Positions 55,495 to 64,000 of a DNA stretch of 64,000 nucleotides are shown here, piece after piece. Position 1 is the stretch's first letter. The number at the start of each line of letters is the position of its first letter. Source of the DNA: Ancylobacter pratisalsi (GTDB lineage Bacteria; Pseudomonadota; Alphaproteobacteria; Rhizobiales; Xanthobacteraceae); NCBI RefSeq assembly GCF_010669125.1, contig NZ_CP048630.1:1116001-1180000 (forward strand), written 5' to 3'. Made by a program: the position numbers and the translations under genes. The notes below the pieces were generated by a model that saw only the letters and a list, made by a program, of their open reading frames with translations, had not been told where the DNA came from and made no database searches.

Positions 55495-58400
55495 TCAGCC
55501 CCGCACCAGATCGCCCAGCAGGCTGGCGGCGACGGAGAGCTTCGACACCGAAAGGCCGGATCCGGCGATCTCGTGCACACCGTTGCGGGCGCGCTCCACC
55601 GCTTCGCCGCGCACCTTGGCCCATGCCGCGACGCCTTCGGCACCCGCGCCATGTTCGGCCACCACTTCCGCCGTCAGCCGGCGGACCGCCACTTCGAACG
55701 CGGCCAGCGCCCGCTCCAGCGCCAGCCGGTCGTAATAGTCGCTCACCGGCACCCCATGCGCAGCATCGAGGATGCGGTCGAGCCGGAAATGCAGCGCCAG
55801 CGCAAAGAAGGTCGCCGCCACATCCGTAATCGGTGCATGGGTGCGATCGGCGATCATCACGATGTCGGTGGCACTCGCCACCGCCGTCAGCCGCGCGACG
55901 CTGCGCGCTAGCTTTTCGGGAACCCCGGCATGAGTCCAGCGGGCGATACGGTCGTCGCGCTGGGCACGCGCCTCCTCGGTCAGAAGCTCGCGCACCACTC
56001 CGCCTAGCACCTCCTCCACCGGCGCGATGCCGGCGGCATAGTGTGCCACCAGATCATCAAGACCCTGCCGCAAGTCGACATTGCGCAGGAACCAGACGGT
56101 GCGATCAAGCAGCACGTCCTGTACCGCCGCGTACAGGTCGGTCTGCACACCTCCCGGCACCGTGCCGTCGAGGGCATCGATCGCCGCATTGAGCCCATCG
56201 AGATCGAAACTCTCGCGCGTGGCCGCGAAAGCCTTGGCAATGGATCCCGCATCCGCTCCGGTCTCGTCCGTAAGCCGGGCCAGGAAGGCGGGGCCGCCAT
56301 GGTTGATCATGGCATTGGACAGCCGCGTCGCGATGATGTCGCGCCGCAGCCGGTGCCCCTCGACGCCCTCGGGAAAGCGCGCGACGAGTTCGTCCGGGAA
56401 ATAGGCCGTCAGTTCGCGGGCGAGATAGGGGTCGTCCGGCACGTCGGTATCAAGCAGATCGGCATGGGCGGTCAGCTTGGCATAGGCCAGCAGCACCGCC
56501 AGCTCAGGGCGCGTGAGCCCCTCCCCGCGGCCGCGCCGCTCGTTCAGTTCGGCGTCGCTCGGCAGGCACTCGACCACGCGGTCCAGCAGGCCGCGCGCCT
56601 CCAGCCGCTGCATCAACCGCTGGTGGAAGCCGAGTTCGTCGAGCGCGCGGCGTTCCGCCAGTGAGAGCGCCAGCGTCTGCAGGTAATTGTTCCGCAGCAC
56701 CAGCACCGCCACTTCCTCCGTCATGGAAGCGAGGAAGCTCTTGCGGCTGTCGGCGTCGAGTCGGTTCTCCCGCACGGCCGGCACCAGCGCGATCTTGATG
56801 TTCACCTCGACGTCAGAGGTGTTCACACCGGCCGAATTGTCGATGGCGTCGGTATTCAGCCGCACCCCGCCACGCGCCGCCTCGATGCGCCCGCGCTGGG
56901 TGACGCCCAGATTGGCGCCCTCGCCGATCACCCGCGCCCGCACCTCCGCGCCGGTGATGCGGATCGCGTCATTGGCGCGGTCGCCGGCCTGCGCGTCGGT
57001 TTCCGCCGTGGCGCGGATATAGGTGCCGATGCCGCCGAACCAGACAAGGTCCACCGGCGCACGCAGGATCGCGCTCATTACCTCGGCGGGCGAGGCCGTA
57101 CTCTTCTCGAAGCCGAGCGCCTCGCGCACCGCAGGGCTAAGCGGGATACTCTTGGCGGTCCGCGAGAACACCCCGCCGCCGGAGGAGATCAACGACTTGT
57201 CGTAGTCCTGCCAGGACGAGCGCGGCAGGGCGAACAGCCGCTGGCGTTCCCTCAGCGAGGCTACCGGATCGGGGCTGGGATCGAGGAAGATGTCGCGGTG
57301 GTCGAAGGCGGCGACCAGCTTGATGGTATTCTCCAGCAGCATGCCATTGCCGAAGACATCGCCCGACATGTCGCCGACCCCGGCCACGGTGAAGGGCGTG
57401 GTCCGGATGTCGATGTCCATCTCACGGAAATGACGCCGTACAGCCTCCCAGGCGCCACGCGCGGTAATGCCCATGGCTTTGTGGTCGTAGCCCACCGAGC
57501 CGCCCGACGCGAAGGCGTCCCCGAGCCAGAAGTCTCGACCCTGCGCGATCGCGTTCGCCGTGTCGGAGAAGGTCGCGGTCCCCTTGTCGGCGGCGACGAC
57601 CAGATAGGGATCGTCCTCATCATGGCGCACCGTCTTGTGCGGATGGACGATTTCCGCGCCCTCGATGTTGTCGGTGACGTCGAGCAGGCTGGAAATGAAC
57701 AGCTTGTAGGCTTGGGTCCCCTCGGCCTGGATCGCCTCGCGCGGTCCGGCGGGCAGACGCTGCGGCACGAAGCCTCCCTTGGCGCCGACCGGGACGATGA
57801 CCGCGTTCTTCACCTGCTGTGCCTTGACGAGGCCGAGCACTTCGGTGCGGAAATCCTGCGGCCGGTCAGACCAGCGCAGGCCGCCACGCGCGACACGGCC
57901 AAAGCGCAGATGGATGCCCTCCACGCGCGGGGAATGAACGAAGATCTCGAACAGCGGCTGGGGCAACGGCATGCCCTCGACCTTGTGCGAGAGGAACTTG
58001 ATGGCAATGGCCGGCTTCGGGCCTGCGTCCTCGGCGAGTTGGTGGAAATTGGTGCGCACCGCCGCCTCGATAAGGTTGGCGAAACGGCGCAGGATGCGAT
58101 CCTCGTCGAGACTCTGCACATCGGCCAGCGCGCTCTCGATCTCCTCACGAATGGCCGCCTCGCGCTGCTCCCGCGCCTCATCGGCAGCAAGATCGAAGCG
58201 GGCGTGGAACAGTGCCACCAACCGATCGACAATGGCCGGGTGCGCGTTCAGCGTCGCCCAGAGATAGTCCTGGCTGAACGGAATCCCGATCTGACGGAGA
58301 TAGCGCCCCAGCGTGCGCAGCAGCGCGATGTCGCGCCAGCCAAGCCGGGCATTCAGCGCGAGCGCGTTGAAGCCGTCGCTTTCGGCCAGGCCGCGCAGTA

Positions 58401-60348
58401 CCGCCATCAAGGTGGCGTGCAGGCGTGATTCCAGCGCCTCCAGCTCGATCTGCCCGCCACCGCGACGCGCCAGCACCATGTCATGAACGTAAACCGGGGT
58501 GCCGTCCTTCGGCGCCACGGTGAAGGTGCGCTCGTCGATCACGACGAAGCCCATGGCCTCCAGCATCGGCACACGCTCGGAAAGCAGGCGCGGTACGCCG
58601 TAGCTGAGAACCTTGAGTGCGGCACGTTCACGCCCGGCCACCATGTCCGGGCGATGGAAATCCGCAGCCACCGGATTCTGTTCGCCCAGACGCTCGATCA
58701 GGCGGAGATCAGCCACCGCATCCTCGGCGGAATAATTGCTCTGATATCCGGCCGGAAACGCCTCGCCATAGCGCAGGCTGAGGGCCGCGGCCTGTTCGGT
58801 CGGGAACACCAGCCGCAGCGCCTCATCGAACGCGTCCGACCAGGTGCGGATCACCTCGGCCACGCCTTCCTCAAGCTGGGCGCGGCTCACATCGGGTTCG
58901 AGCTCTCCCGTGCGTTCGATGATGAAATGGACGCGCGTCAATGGTCCATCCATGAACAACGGCCAGAACATCGCCACCTGACCGCCGAAATTCTCGGCGA
59001 GCAGGCTGCCGATACGTTCGCGCACCTGCGAGCCGTAGCGGTCGCGCGGCACGAAAACCAGCACCGAGACGAAGCGGTCGAAGCGGTCGCGCCACGCCAG
59101 CACGCGCACGCGCGGATGCTCGTCGAGTTGGAGGATGGCGAGCGCGAAATGGTAAAGCGGCTCGGGCTCGATCTGGAACAGGTCGTCGCGCGGGAAGTTC
59201 TCCAGCACCTTGACCAGCGCGCGTCCGGAATGGCTCTCGGTCGCGAAGCCAGCGCGGGTCAACAGCGTGTCGACCTTCCGGCGCAGCAGCGGAACGCCGC
59301 GCACCGAGCTTGTATAGGCTGTGGCCGTGAACAAACCCGCCAGGCACAGACCGCCGGTGATGTTGCCCTCCGCGTCGTAGCGTTTGATTACCACGACATC
59401 GATCCAGGTGCGCCGATGCACCAGGGAGAGCGTACGCGACTTGGTGACGATCAGCGGACTCGGCTTGGCAAGCACGTCGCTGAGATCGGCGCTCACGGCG
59501 CTGGGATCGCTGGCACGGCGGAACAGGCGGAATTCCTCATCGGAAAGCAGCCCGAGAGCGTCCTTCATGCGGCGGTCGAAGCGCGAGGGCACGCGGCCGG
59601 AAACCACGCCCCCCACCGCGTCGTAATGGCGGCAGCCGAGAAAGGTGAAATTGCCAGCGAGCAGCCATTCGAGGAACGCCGTCGCCTCGGCCACCTCTTC
59701 GCGCGGTACCACGGCCGGCGCATGGCCAAGGTCCGCCATGGCGGACCGCACCTCGGCCACCATAGGCTTCCAGGCGTCCACCGTCGCGCGGACCTGCGTC
59801 AGCACCGTGCTGAGTTCGTCGACCAGGGCGGCACGGCGCGATTCGTCCTCGATGCGCGCCACGTGGATGTGGATCAGGCTCTCGCGCCGCAACTGGCCGG
59901 TGCCGACGTCACCGATGCCGTGCAACTCGCCCGCACTGTCGCGATCAACCCCCAGGATCGGGTGAACCACCAGCGTGGCGGTGAGTCCCTGCGCGTTCAG
60001 CGCCGCCATCACCGAATCGAGCAGGAAGGGCATATCGTCATTGACGATTTCGACCACGCTCACGCGGGAGAGGCGGTCGCCGCCCGAGACCGGTGCGGGC
60101 GGCTCCACGCGGATGTCGAAACCGCCGGGACGCCGCGCCTTGAGATGGGCGTATGCGCGCCCGGCAAGGTTCGCCAGCTCATGCGCTGTGTAGAGCCTCA
60201 CATCCTCCGCAACGGCGCGCCCGAAAAGCCGGCCGGCAAAATGTGGCGGCACCTCGCCATCGGTGGCCTGCAGAATCAGGTCGGCCTGCTCGACGAGCTG
60301 GCGCGCCGCGCGCTCGTCCTCGGTGGCGAGAAATCCTTCGACGCCCAT
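55495..60348 (-). CDS. NAD-specific glutamate dehydrogenase, 180-kDa type
   Basis: A 1617-residue enzyme of the large NAD-GDH class (GdhB/Gdh-180) that deaminates glutamate to 2-oxoglutarate. The N-terminal half is a large ACT/PAS-like regulatory region; the catalytic domain after about 700 contains RWSDRPQDFRTEVLGL and the substrate Lys in PVGAKGGFVPQR, followed by a Rossmann NAD domain with GDMSGDVFGNGMLL. The class is known in alpha- and gammaproteobacteria for amino acid catabolism. GGGAGGA lies 7 nt before the ATG. Length is normal for the class. Confidence 0.96.
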   Translation of the reverse strand: MGVEGFLATEDERAARQLVEQADLILQATDGEVPPHFAGRLFGRAVAEDVRLYTAHELANLAGRAYAHLKARRPGGFDIRVEPPAPVSGGDRLSRVSVVEIVNDDMPFLLDSVMAALNAQGLTATLVVHPILGVDRDSAGELHGIGDVGTGQLRRESLIHIHVARIEDESRRAALVDELSTVLTQVRATVDAWKPMVAEVRSAMADLGHAPAVVPREEVAEATAFLEWLLAGNFTFLGCRHYDAVGGVVSGRVPSRFDRRMKDALGLLSDEEFRLFRRASDPSAVSADLSDVLAKPSPLIVTKSRTLSLVHRRTWIDVVVIKRYDAEGNITGGLCLAGLFTATAYTSSVRGVPLLRRKVDTLLTRAGFATESHSGRALVKVLENFPRDDLFQIEPEPLYHFALAILQLDEHPRVRVLAWRDRFDRFVSVLVFVPRDRYGSQVRERIGSLLAENFGGQVAMFWPLFMDGPLTRVHFIIERTGELEPDVSRAQLEEGVAEVIRTWSDAFDEALRLVFPTEQAAALSLRYGEAFPAGYQSNYSAEDAVADLRLIERLGEQNPVAADFHRPDMVAGRERAALKVLSYGVPRLLSERVPMLEAMGFVVIDERTFTVAPKDGTPVYVHDMVLARRGGGQIELEALESRLHATLMAVLRGLAESDGFNALALNARLGWRDIALLRTLGRYLRQIGIPFSQDYLWATLNAHPAIVDRLVALFHARFDLAADEAREQREAAIREEIESALADVQSLDEDRILRRFANLIEAAVRTNFHQLAEDAGPKPAIAIKFLSHKVEGMPLPQPLFEIFVHSPRVEGIHLRFGRVARGGLRWSDRPQDFRTEVLGLVKAQQVKNAVIVPVGAKGGFVPQRLPAGPREAIQAEGTQAYKLFISSLLDVTDNIEGAEIVHPHKTVRHDEDDPYLVVAADKGTATFSDTANAIAQGRDFWLGDAFASGGSVGYDHKAMGITARGAWEAVRRHFREMDIDIRTTPFTVAGVGDMSGDVFGNGMLLENTIKLVAAFDHRDIFLDPSPDPVASLRERQRLFALPRSSWQDYDKSLISSGGGVFSRTAKSIPLSPAVREALGFEKSTASPAEVMSAILRAPVDLVWFGGIGTYIRATAETDAQAGDRANDAIRITGAEVRARVIGEGANLGVTQRGRIEAARGGVRLNTDAIDNSAGVNTSDVEVNIKIALVPAVRENRLDADSRKSFLASMTEEVAVLVLRNNYLQTLALSLAERRALDELGFHQRLMQRLEARGLLDRVVECLPSDAELNERRGRGEGLTRPELAVLLAYAKLTAHADLLDTDVPDDPYLARELTAYFPDELVARFPEGVEGHRLRRDIIATRLSNAMINHGGPAFLARLTDETGADAGSIAKAFAATRESFDLDGLNAAIDALDGTVPGGVQTDLYAAVQDVLLDRTVWFLRNVDLRQGLDDLVAHYAAGIAPVEEVLGGVVRELLTEEARAQRDDRIARWTHAGVPEKLARSVARLTAVASATDIVMIADRTHAPITDVAATFFALALHFRLDRILDAAHGVPVSDYYDRLALERALAAFEVAVRRLTAEVVAEHGAGAEGVAAWAKVRGEAVERARNGVHEIAGSGLSVSKLSVAASLLGDLVRG

Positions 60349-60509
60349 GATTGTCCTCCCTTGCCGATTAACGGCGCCCTGTTGCCGCTCATGGATGCGG
60401 CTGGGCTTGATGGATGCACTCTATCCTGTCCGTGCGATGACGGCATGCGATGTGATCCGTCACCACTTTGTTGCACTGCGGTCACACATACGGCGCGTCA
60501 CGCCTGGTT

Positions 60510-60523
60510 TTGACATTGATCAA
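60510..60523. promoter_or_regulatory. FNR/FixK-type binding box upstream of ompW
   Basis: TTGAC-ATTG-ATCAA, matching the FNR/FixK/Anr consensus TTGAY-N4-ATCAA. It lies 83 nt before the ompW ATG. A site here could serve a class II start near 60558 with a weak -10 (AGGAAT, 60547-60552). Confidence 0.5.
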
Positions 60524-60606
60524 CCCCGCCCGTCCCCCCTGGTCGCAGGAATGTGTCCACGGCCGCTGTGGGGATGGGGGGCCGCTGGGAAATTTGGGGA
60601 AAGAAA

Positions 60607-61299
60607 ATGTCGATGCGTCGTTCGACCTTCACCGCCGCTTGCGCGGCGCTTCTCGCGCTGCCGATGGCCGCTTCCGCTGGCATGGCCGCAGATGTCGCCG
60701 CGCCGGCACCGGCCTACAAGGCACCCGCGCCGGTGGTGGAGCGCAGCCCGTGGCAGATCCGCGTTCGCGCGCTGCTGGTGATGCCCGAGGATGGCGGCTC
60801 GGTGGACGGCGTATCGGGCTCGGATCTCAGCTATTCGAACGCGGTCGTGCCCGAACTCGACATCACCTACTTCTTCACCGACAACTGGGCTGCCGAACTT
60901 ATCCTTGGCGTGACGCCGCACGACATCAACGGCTCCGGCTCGCTCTCGGGCCTCGGTAAGATCGGTGAAGTCTGGCTGCTGCCGCCGACCCTTACACTGC
61001 AGTACCACTTCACCGATTTCGGCGCCTTCAAGCCCTATGTCGGCGCCGGCGTGAACTACACCATCTTCTTCGATCAGAAGGCCGACAGCGCTGATTCGCT
61101 TGATGTGAAGGACAGCTGGGGCTTCGCGCTCCAGGCCGGCTTCGACTACATGATCGACGAGCACTGGGGCTTCAACGTCGACGTCAAGAAGCTCTTCCTG
61201 CAGCCCGATTTCGACGTAACCGTTGCCGGCAACGCTCTGACGGGCAAGGCCGATCTCGACCCGTGGATCGTCGGCCTCGGCGTCACCTACCGCTTCTGA
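60607..61299 (+). CDS. ompW: OmpW family outer membrane protein
   Basis: A 230-residue eight-stranded beta-barrel protein. The signal peptide spans about 1-28 ([14 protein letters not shown]). Family marks are [36 protein letters not shown], and a C-terminal strand ending VTYRF with terminal Phe, the outer-membrane sorting signal. It forms a channel for small hydrophobic molecules in relatives. GGGGAAAG precedes the ATG. An FNR-type site lies upstream, and ompW of E. coli is likewise oxygen-regulated. Confidence 0.95.
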   Translation: MSMRRSTFTAACAALLALPMAASAGMAADVAAPAPAYKAPAPVVERSPWQIRVRALLVMPEDGGSVDGVSGSDLSYSNAVVPELDITYFFTDNWAAELILGVTPHDINGSGSLSGLGKIGEVWLLPPTLTLQYHFTDFGAFKPYVGAGVNYTIFFDQKADSADSLDVKDSWGFALQAGFDYMIDEHWGFNVDVKKLFLQPDFDVTVAGNALTGKADLDPWIVGLGVTYRF

Positions 61300-61325
61300 G
61301 TTCGGGGGAACGCCTTGGAAGCGAC

Positions 61326-61353
61326 AAGGGCCGGCGCAAGCCGGCCCTTTTTC
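61326..61353 (+). terminator. Intrinsic terminator of ompW
   Basis: A 10-bp perfect stem (61326-61335 with 61340-61349), loop GCAA, then a T-run. It ends ompW in front of convergent purH. Confidence 0.9.
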
Positions 61354-61384
61354 TTTGGTCTTCCTGGACTGCGTGGTCCCCGGC

Positions 61385-62974
61385 TCAGTGCCGGAAGTGG
61401 CGCACGCCGGTAAACACCATGGCAACCCCGGCCTCGTCGGCGGCGGCGATCACGTCCCTGTCGCGGATGGAGCCGCCGGGCTGGATCACCGCTGTGGCGC
61501 CGGCTTCGATCGCAGTCAGCAGACCGTCGGCGAAGGGGAAGAACGCGTCGGAGGCGACCACGCAGCCCTTGGTCAACGGCTCGGCGAGACCGGCAGCGGC
61601 GGCCGCATCCCGTGCCTTGGAGGCCGCGATCCGGGCCGAATCCACCCGGCTCATCTGCCCCGCACCGATGCCGACAGTCGCCAGATCCTTGGCATAGACA
61701 ATGGCATTCGACTTGACGTGCTTGCACACACGGAAAGCGAAGGCGAGGTCCGCGCGCTCGGCCGCAGTCGGGGCGCGTTTGGTGACCACCTGCAGCTCCA
61801 TGCCGTCGACCACCGCATTGTCACGTGACTGCACCAGCAGTCCGCCGGCCAGCGACTTGACCTGAAGGCCCCCCGCACGCGGATCGGGCAATGCACCGGT
61901 CACCAGCAACCGCAGGTTCTTCTTGGCGCCGACGATCGCCACGGCCTCCGGCGTCGCATCGGGGGCCACGATCACCTCGGTGAAAATCTCGACGATCGCA
62001 CGCGCCGCCTCGGCATCGAGAGTGCGGTTCAGCGCCACGATGCCGCCGAATGCGGAGGTCGGATCGCAGGCCAGCGCCTTGCGATAAGCCGCTTCCAGCG
62101 TCTCACCTTCCGCCACGCCGCAGGGATTGGCATGCTTGATGATCACCACCGCAGGCGCCCGCACCGGATCGAACTCGGCCACGGCTTCGAAGGCGGCGTC
62201 GGTGTCGTTGAGGTTGTTGTAGGACAGCGCCTTGCCCTGAAGCTGGCGCGCCGTGGCGACACCCGGCCGGAGCGCGCCACCTTTGTAGAACGCCGCGCTC
62301 TGGTGCGGATTCTCGCCATAGCGCAGCGCCTCGGCGAGGGTGCCGTCGAAAATACGGGTGTTCGGAGTGTCGTCGCCCTCGACGCTGGCGAACCAGCGGG
62401 TGATGGCCGCGTCATAGGTCGCGGTGCGGGCATAGGCGAGTTGCGCCAGCTTGCGACGCGTCGCCAGCGTGGTGCCACCCTTGCCCTCCAGTTCGCCCAG
62501 CACGGTCTCGTAGCTCGACGCATCGACCACCACGGCCACATCCGCGTGGTTCTTCGCGGCCGCACGGATCATCGCCGGACCGCCAATGTCGATGTTCTCG
62601 ACACATTCGTCGTAATCGGCGCCACGCGCCACCGTTGCCTCGAACGGGTAGAGATTCACGACGACAAGGTCGATCGGGCCGATGCCATGCTCACTCATCG
62701 ACGCCTGATGCCCGGCATCGTCACGCACGGCGAGAATGCCGCCATGGACGGCCGGGTGAAGCGTCTTCACACGCCCATCCATCATTTCGGGAAAGCCCGT
62801 GAGGTCGGCGACGTCCAGCACCTTGAGGCCAGCCTCCGCCAATGCCTTGCGGGTGCCGCCAGTCGAAACCAGCTCGACGCCACGGGCGACGAGACGTTCG
62901 GCGAAAGCAACGAGCCCGGTCTTGTCGGAGACGGAGATCAGGGCACGGACGATTGGGCGGACATCGGTGGACAT
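61385..62974 (-). CDS. purH: Bifunctional AICAR formyltransferase / IMP cyclohydrolase
   Basis: A 529-residue enzyme for the last two steps of IMP synthesis. The N-terminal IMP cyclohydrolase (MGS fold, about 5-190) starts [19 protein letters not shown]. The C-terminal AICAR transformylase has [14 protein letters not shown] and [12 protein letters not shown] with the catalytic Lys-His. The ATG at 62974 is chosen on family length; an in-frame TTG upstream has no support. The neighbour upstream on the same strand is heparinase-like, a common order in this group. Confidence 0.98.
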   Translation of the reverse strand: MSTDVRPIVRALISVSDKTGLVAFAERLVARGVELVSTGGTRKALAEAGLKVLDVADLTGFPEMMDGRVKTLHPAVHGGILAVRDDAGHQASMSEHGIGPIDLVVVNLYPFEATVARGADYDECVENIDIGGPAMIRAAAKNHADVAVVVDASSYETVLGELEGKGGTTLATRRKLAQLAYARTATYDAAITRWFASVEGDDTPNTRIFDGTLAEALRYGENPHQSAAFYKGGALRPGVATARQLQGKALSYNNLNDTDAAFEAVAEFDPVRAPAVVIIKHANPCGVAEGETLEAAYRKALACDPTSAFGGIVALNRTLDAEAARAIVEIFTEVIVAPDATPEAVAIVGAKKNLRLLVTGALPDPRAGGLQVKSLAGGLLVQSRDNAVVDGMELQVVTKRAPTAAERADLAFAFRVCKHVKSNAIVYAKDLATVGIGAGQMSRVDSARIAASKARDAAAAAGLAEPLTKGCVVASDAFFPFADGLLTAIEAGATAVIQPGGSIRDRDVIAAADEAGVAMVFTGVRHFRH

Positions 62975-63101
62975 GGGACGGCCATTTCTTAGCGGGATCA
63001 AGGCGTCGCCCTACCACGTCCGCGCCGAGACGGGAACACTCGCGCACAACGCCGCGGCTCCATGCAGCTATGCGCAAAGCCTCCCTGCCGGACCTGACGC
63101 C

Positions 63102-64000
63102 TCAGGCGCGCAACGTTTTCACCCGCACGAATGTCCATTCCACCCGGGGCGCCGTCCGAGCCTGGCCGCTGATGACCAGTTGCTCGGTGCGGCGGGGCCC
63201 GCTGCTCGCCGCGAGCATGATGCTCTCCTCGATCACCACGGTGCATTCCGGCGCGGTGAAGGCCCAATGATCGCCATCAGGCAACTTGAGGATGACGGAG
63301 TGCCCATCGCTTGCCCGGGTCGGCTTCACGGACGGGTGGAGGTGGAAGCGGATGGCATAGGCTGCGGGTTGGTCGGCCGAGAATTCCTCGCCATGCGCAA
63401 CGCGGAAGAGGTCCTCTCCGTCGAGCCGCGAGCCGTCCGGCGACAGCCGCCACGAGCGCTGGTGGATCACACCAAGACGCCTGGCGTAGCCGTCATGGCT
63501 GGCGCGCAGCACATCCGCTCCGCCGCGCTCGCCACGGTCGACATGAAGCTCCGCCGGTCCTTCGAGAATGGGCGTTCCACACAGGCGCATCAGCGCCCCG
63601 CCGCTCACAAAGCGGCAGGAGGAGGTATCTTCGACCGTCGCGGTGGAATGGGCTGCCGTCTGCCGCGCCACGGCGCGCCACTCCTCGCGCGCGGTAGCCG
63701 GCATGCCGCAATTGACCACGATACGATTTCGTCCCGCCGACATTTCGAAGGACAGGCAGCCCGCATGGGCTTCGTGACTCAGCGGCATCGGCGGAGGCGC
63801 GCCGGTGTCCGCGATCAGCACCGTGCCAGCGGCTTCCAGACGGTGATAGCCTGAGTAGGGCGCGTTCGACAGCGGGCGCCCGCGCGCATCGTCATAGGCG
63901 AGCACGGTCGCCAGCCAGTCGGCAGGCGTCGGCCCCATGCCGTTGAAATGGGCGAAGGCACCGTCGACATGCCGGAAGAAGCGCAGCATCGGCATCATCC
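63102..64000 (-). CDS. Heparinase II/III-like protein (N terminus beyond the window)
   Basis: The C-terminal ~300 residues of a heparinase II/III-type protein; the reading frame is still open at the window edge, so the start is outside. The visible part is a beta-sandwich region with repeated blocks such as GNRIVVNCGMPATAREEWRA-like strand and SFEMSAGRNRIVVNCG, and LGVIHQRSWRLSPDGSRLDGEDLF. Such proteins are usual beside purH in Hyphomicrobiales; their substrate is not established. Confidence 0.85.
   Translation of the reverse strand, partial: MMPMLRFFRHVDGAFAHFNGMGPTPADWLATVLAYDDARGRPLSNAPYSGYHRLEAAGTVLIADTGAPPPMPLSHEAHAGCLSFEMSAGRNRIVVNCGMPATAREEWRAVARQTAAHSTATVEDTSSCRFVSGGALMRLCGTPILEGPAELHVDRGERGGADVLRASHDGYARRLGVIHQRSWRLSPDGSRLDGEDLFRVAHGEEFSADQPAAYAIRFHLHPSVKPTRASDGHSVILKLPDGDHWAFTAPECTVVIEESIMLAASSGPRRTEQLVISGQARTAPRVEWTFVRVKTLRA

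Noticed and set aside
58483..60513. A 676-codon plus-strand frame opposite the NAD-GDH gene
   Set aside because: It is antisense to a giant enzyme with clear motifs.

Overview
The window is a gene-dense, high-GC stretch of alphaproteobacterial chromosome. The gene content and order point to the Hyphomicrobiales (Rhizobiales), possibly a Xanthobacteraceae-like organism, but this is inferred from context and no 16S gene is present. Supporting marks are the giant NAD-glutamate dehydrogenase, aerobic-type cobaltochelatase genes cobS and cobT, a hemC-hemD-mitofilin-hemY run, bolA next to a J-domain gene, rpmF next to mtgA, and family markers such as DUF930, DUF1178 and RHH_4. No tRNA, rRNA, CRISPR array, insertion sequence, prophage or plasmid gene was seen. 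Most of the window is ordinary core genome.

Layout: 1-3.3 kb has an EAL/GGDEF protein and a DUF900 lipoprotein hydrolase. 3.6-6.1 kb has rpmF, mtgA, a polyprenyl synthase and a small secreted protein. 6.2-14.8 kb is a long minus-strand run in which leucine biosynthesis genes leuB, leuD and leuC are separated by a GMC oxidoreductase pair, a VOC protein, a ribbon-helix-helix protein, RidA, cytochrome b561, a zincin and a 44-residue membrane protein. 15-20 kb is the translation/secretion block rplS-trmD-(DUF4440)-rimM-rpsP-ffh. 20-29 kb holds ccmC-ccmD-ccmG, DUF1178/nitrilase/glutaredoxin/comF, a methyltransferase, mutT-argJ and a parvulin-type foldase. secA spans 29.6-32.4 kb. 32.7-37.1 kb has an L,D-transpeptidase lipoprotein, accA, xerD and a tiny membrane protein. 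37.3-44.9 kb runs aroK-aroB-corC-like-(bolA)-J-domain-cobS-cobT. 45.3-50.1 kb is the heme operon. 50.2-53.3 kb is tsaD-gpsA-EVE-methyltransferase. The window ends with acs, NAD-GDH, ompW, purH and a truncated heparinase-like gene.

Functional links: HemC and HemD make uroporphyrinogen III, and the mitofilin-like and HemY-like membrane proteins are encoded in the same run. CcmC, CcmD and CcmG serve c-type cytochrome maturation, although ccmA and ccmB are not adjacent. Ffh, SecA and the periplasmic PPIase form a protein-export theme.

The least expected signals are non-coding. Between cobT and hemY, a promoter-like sequence is followed by about 130 nt that fold into a long interrupted rod and then an intrinsic terminator; this looks like a small-RNA gene, possibly 6S RNA. 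A perfect FNR/FixK-type box lies upstream of ompW. The J-domain gene has a promoter placed so that its mRNA would be nearly leaderless. The cobS-cobT gap holds a 32-nt perfect palindrome and a second hairpin that look like interspersed repeats. No new defence or metabolic system was found.
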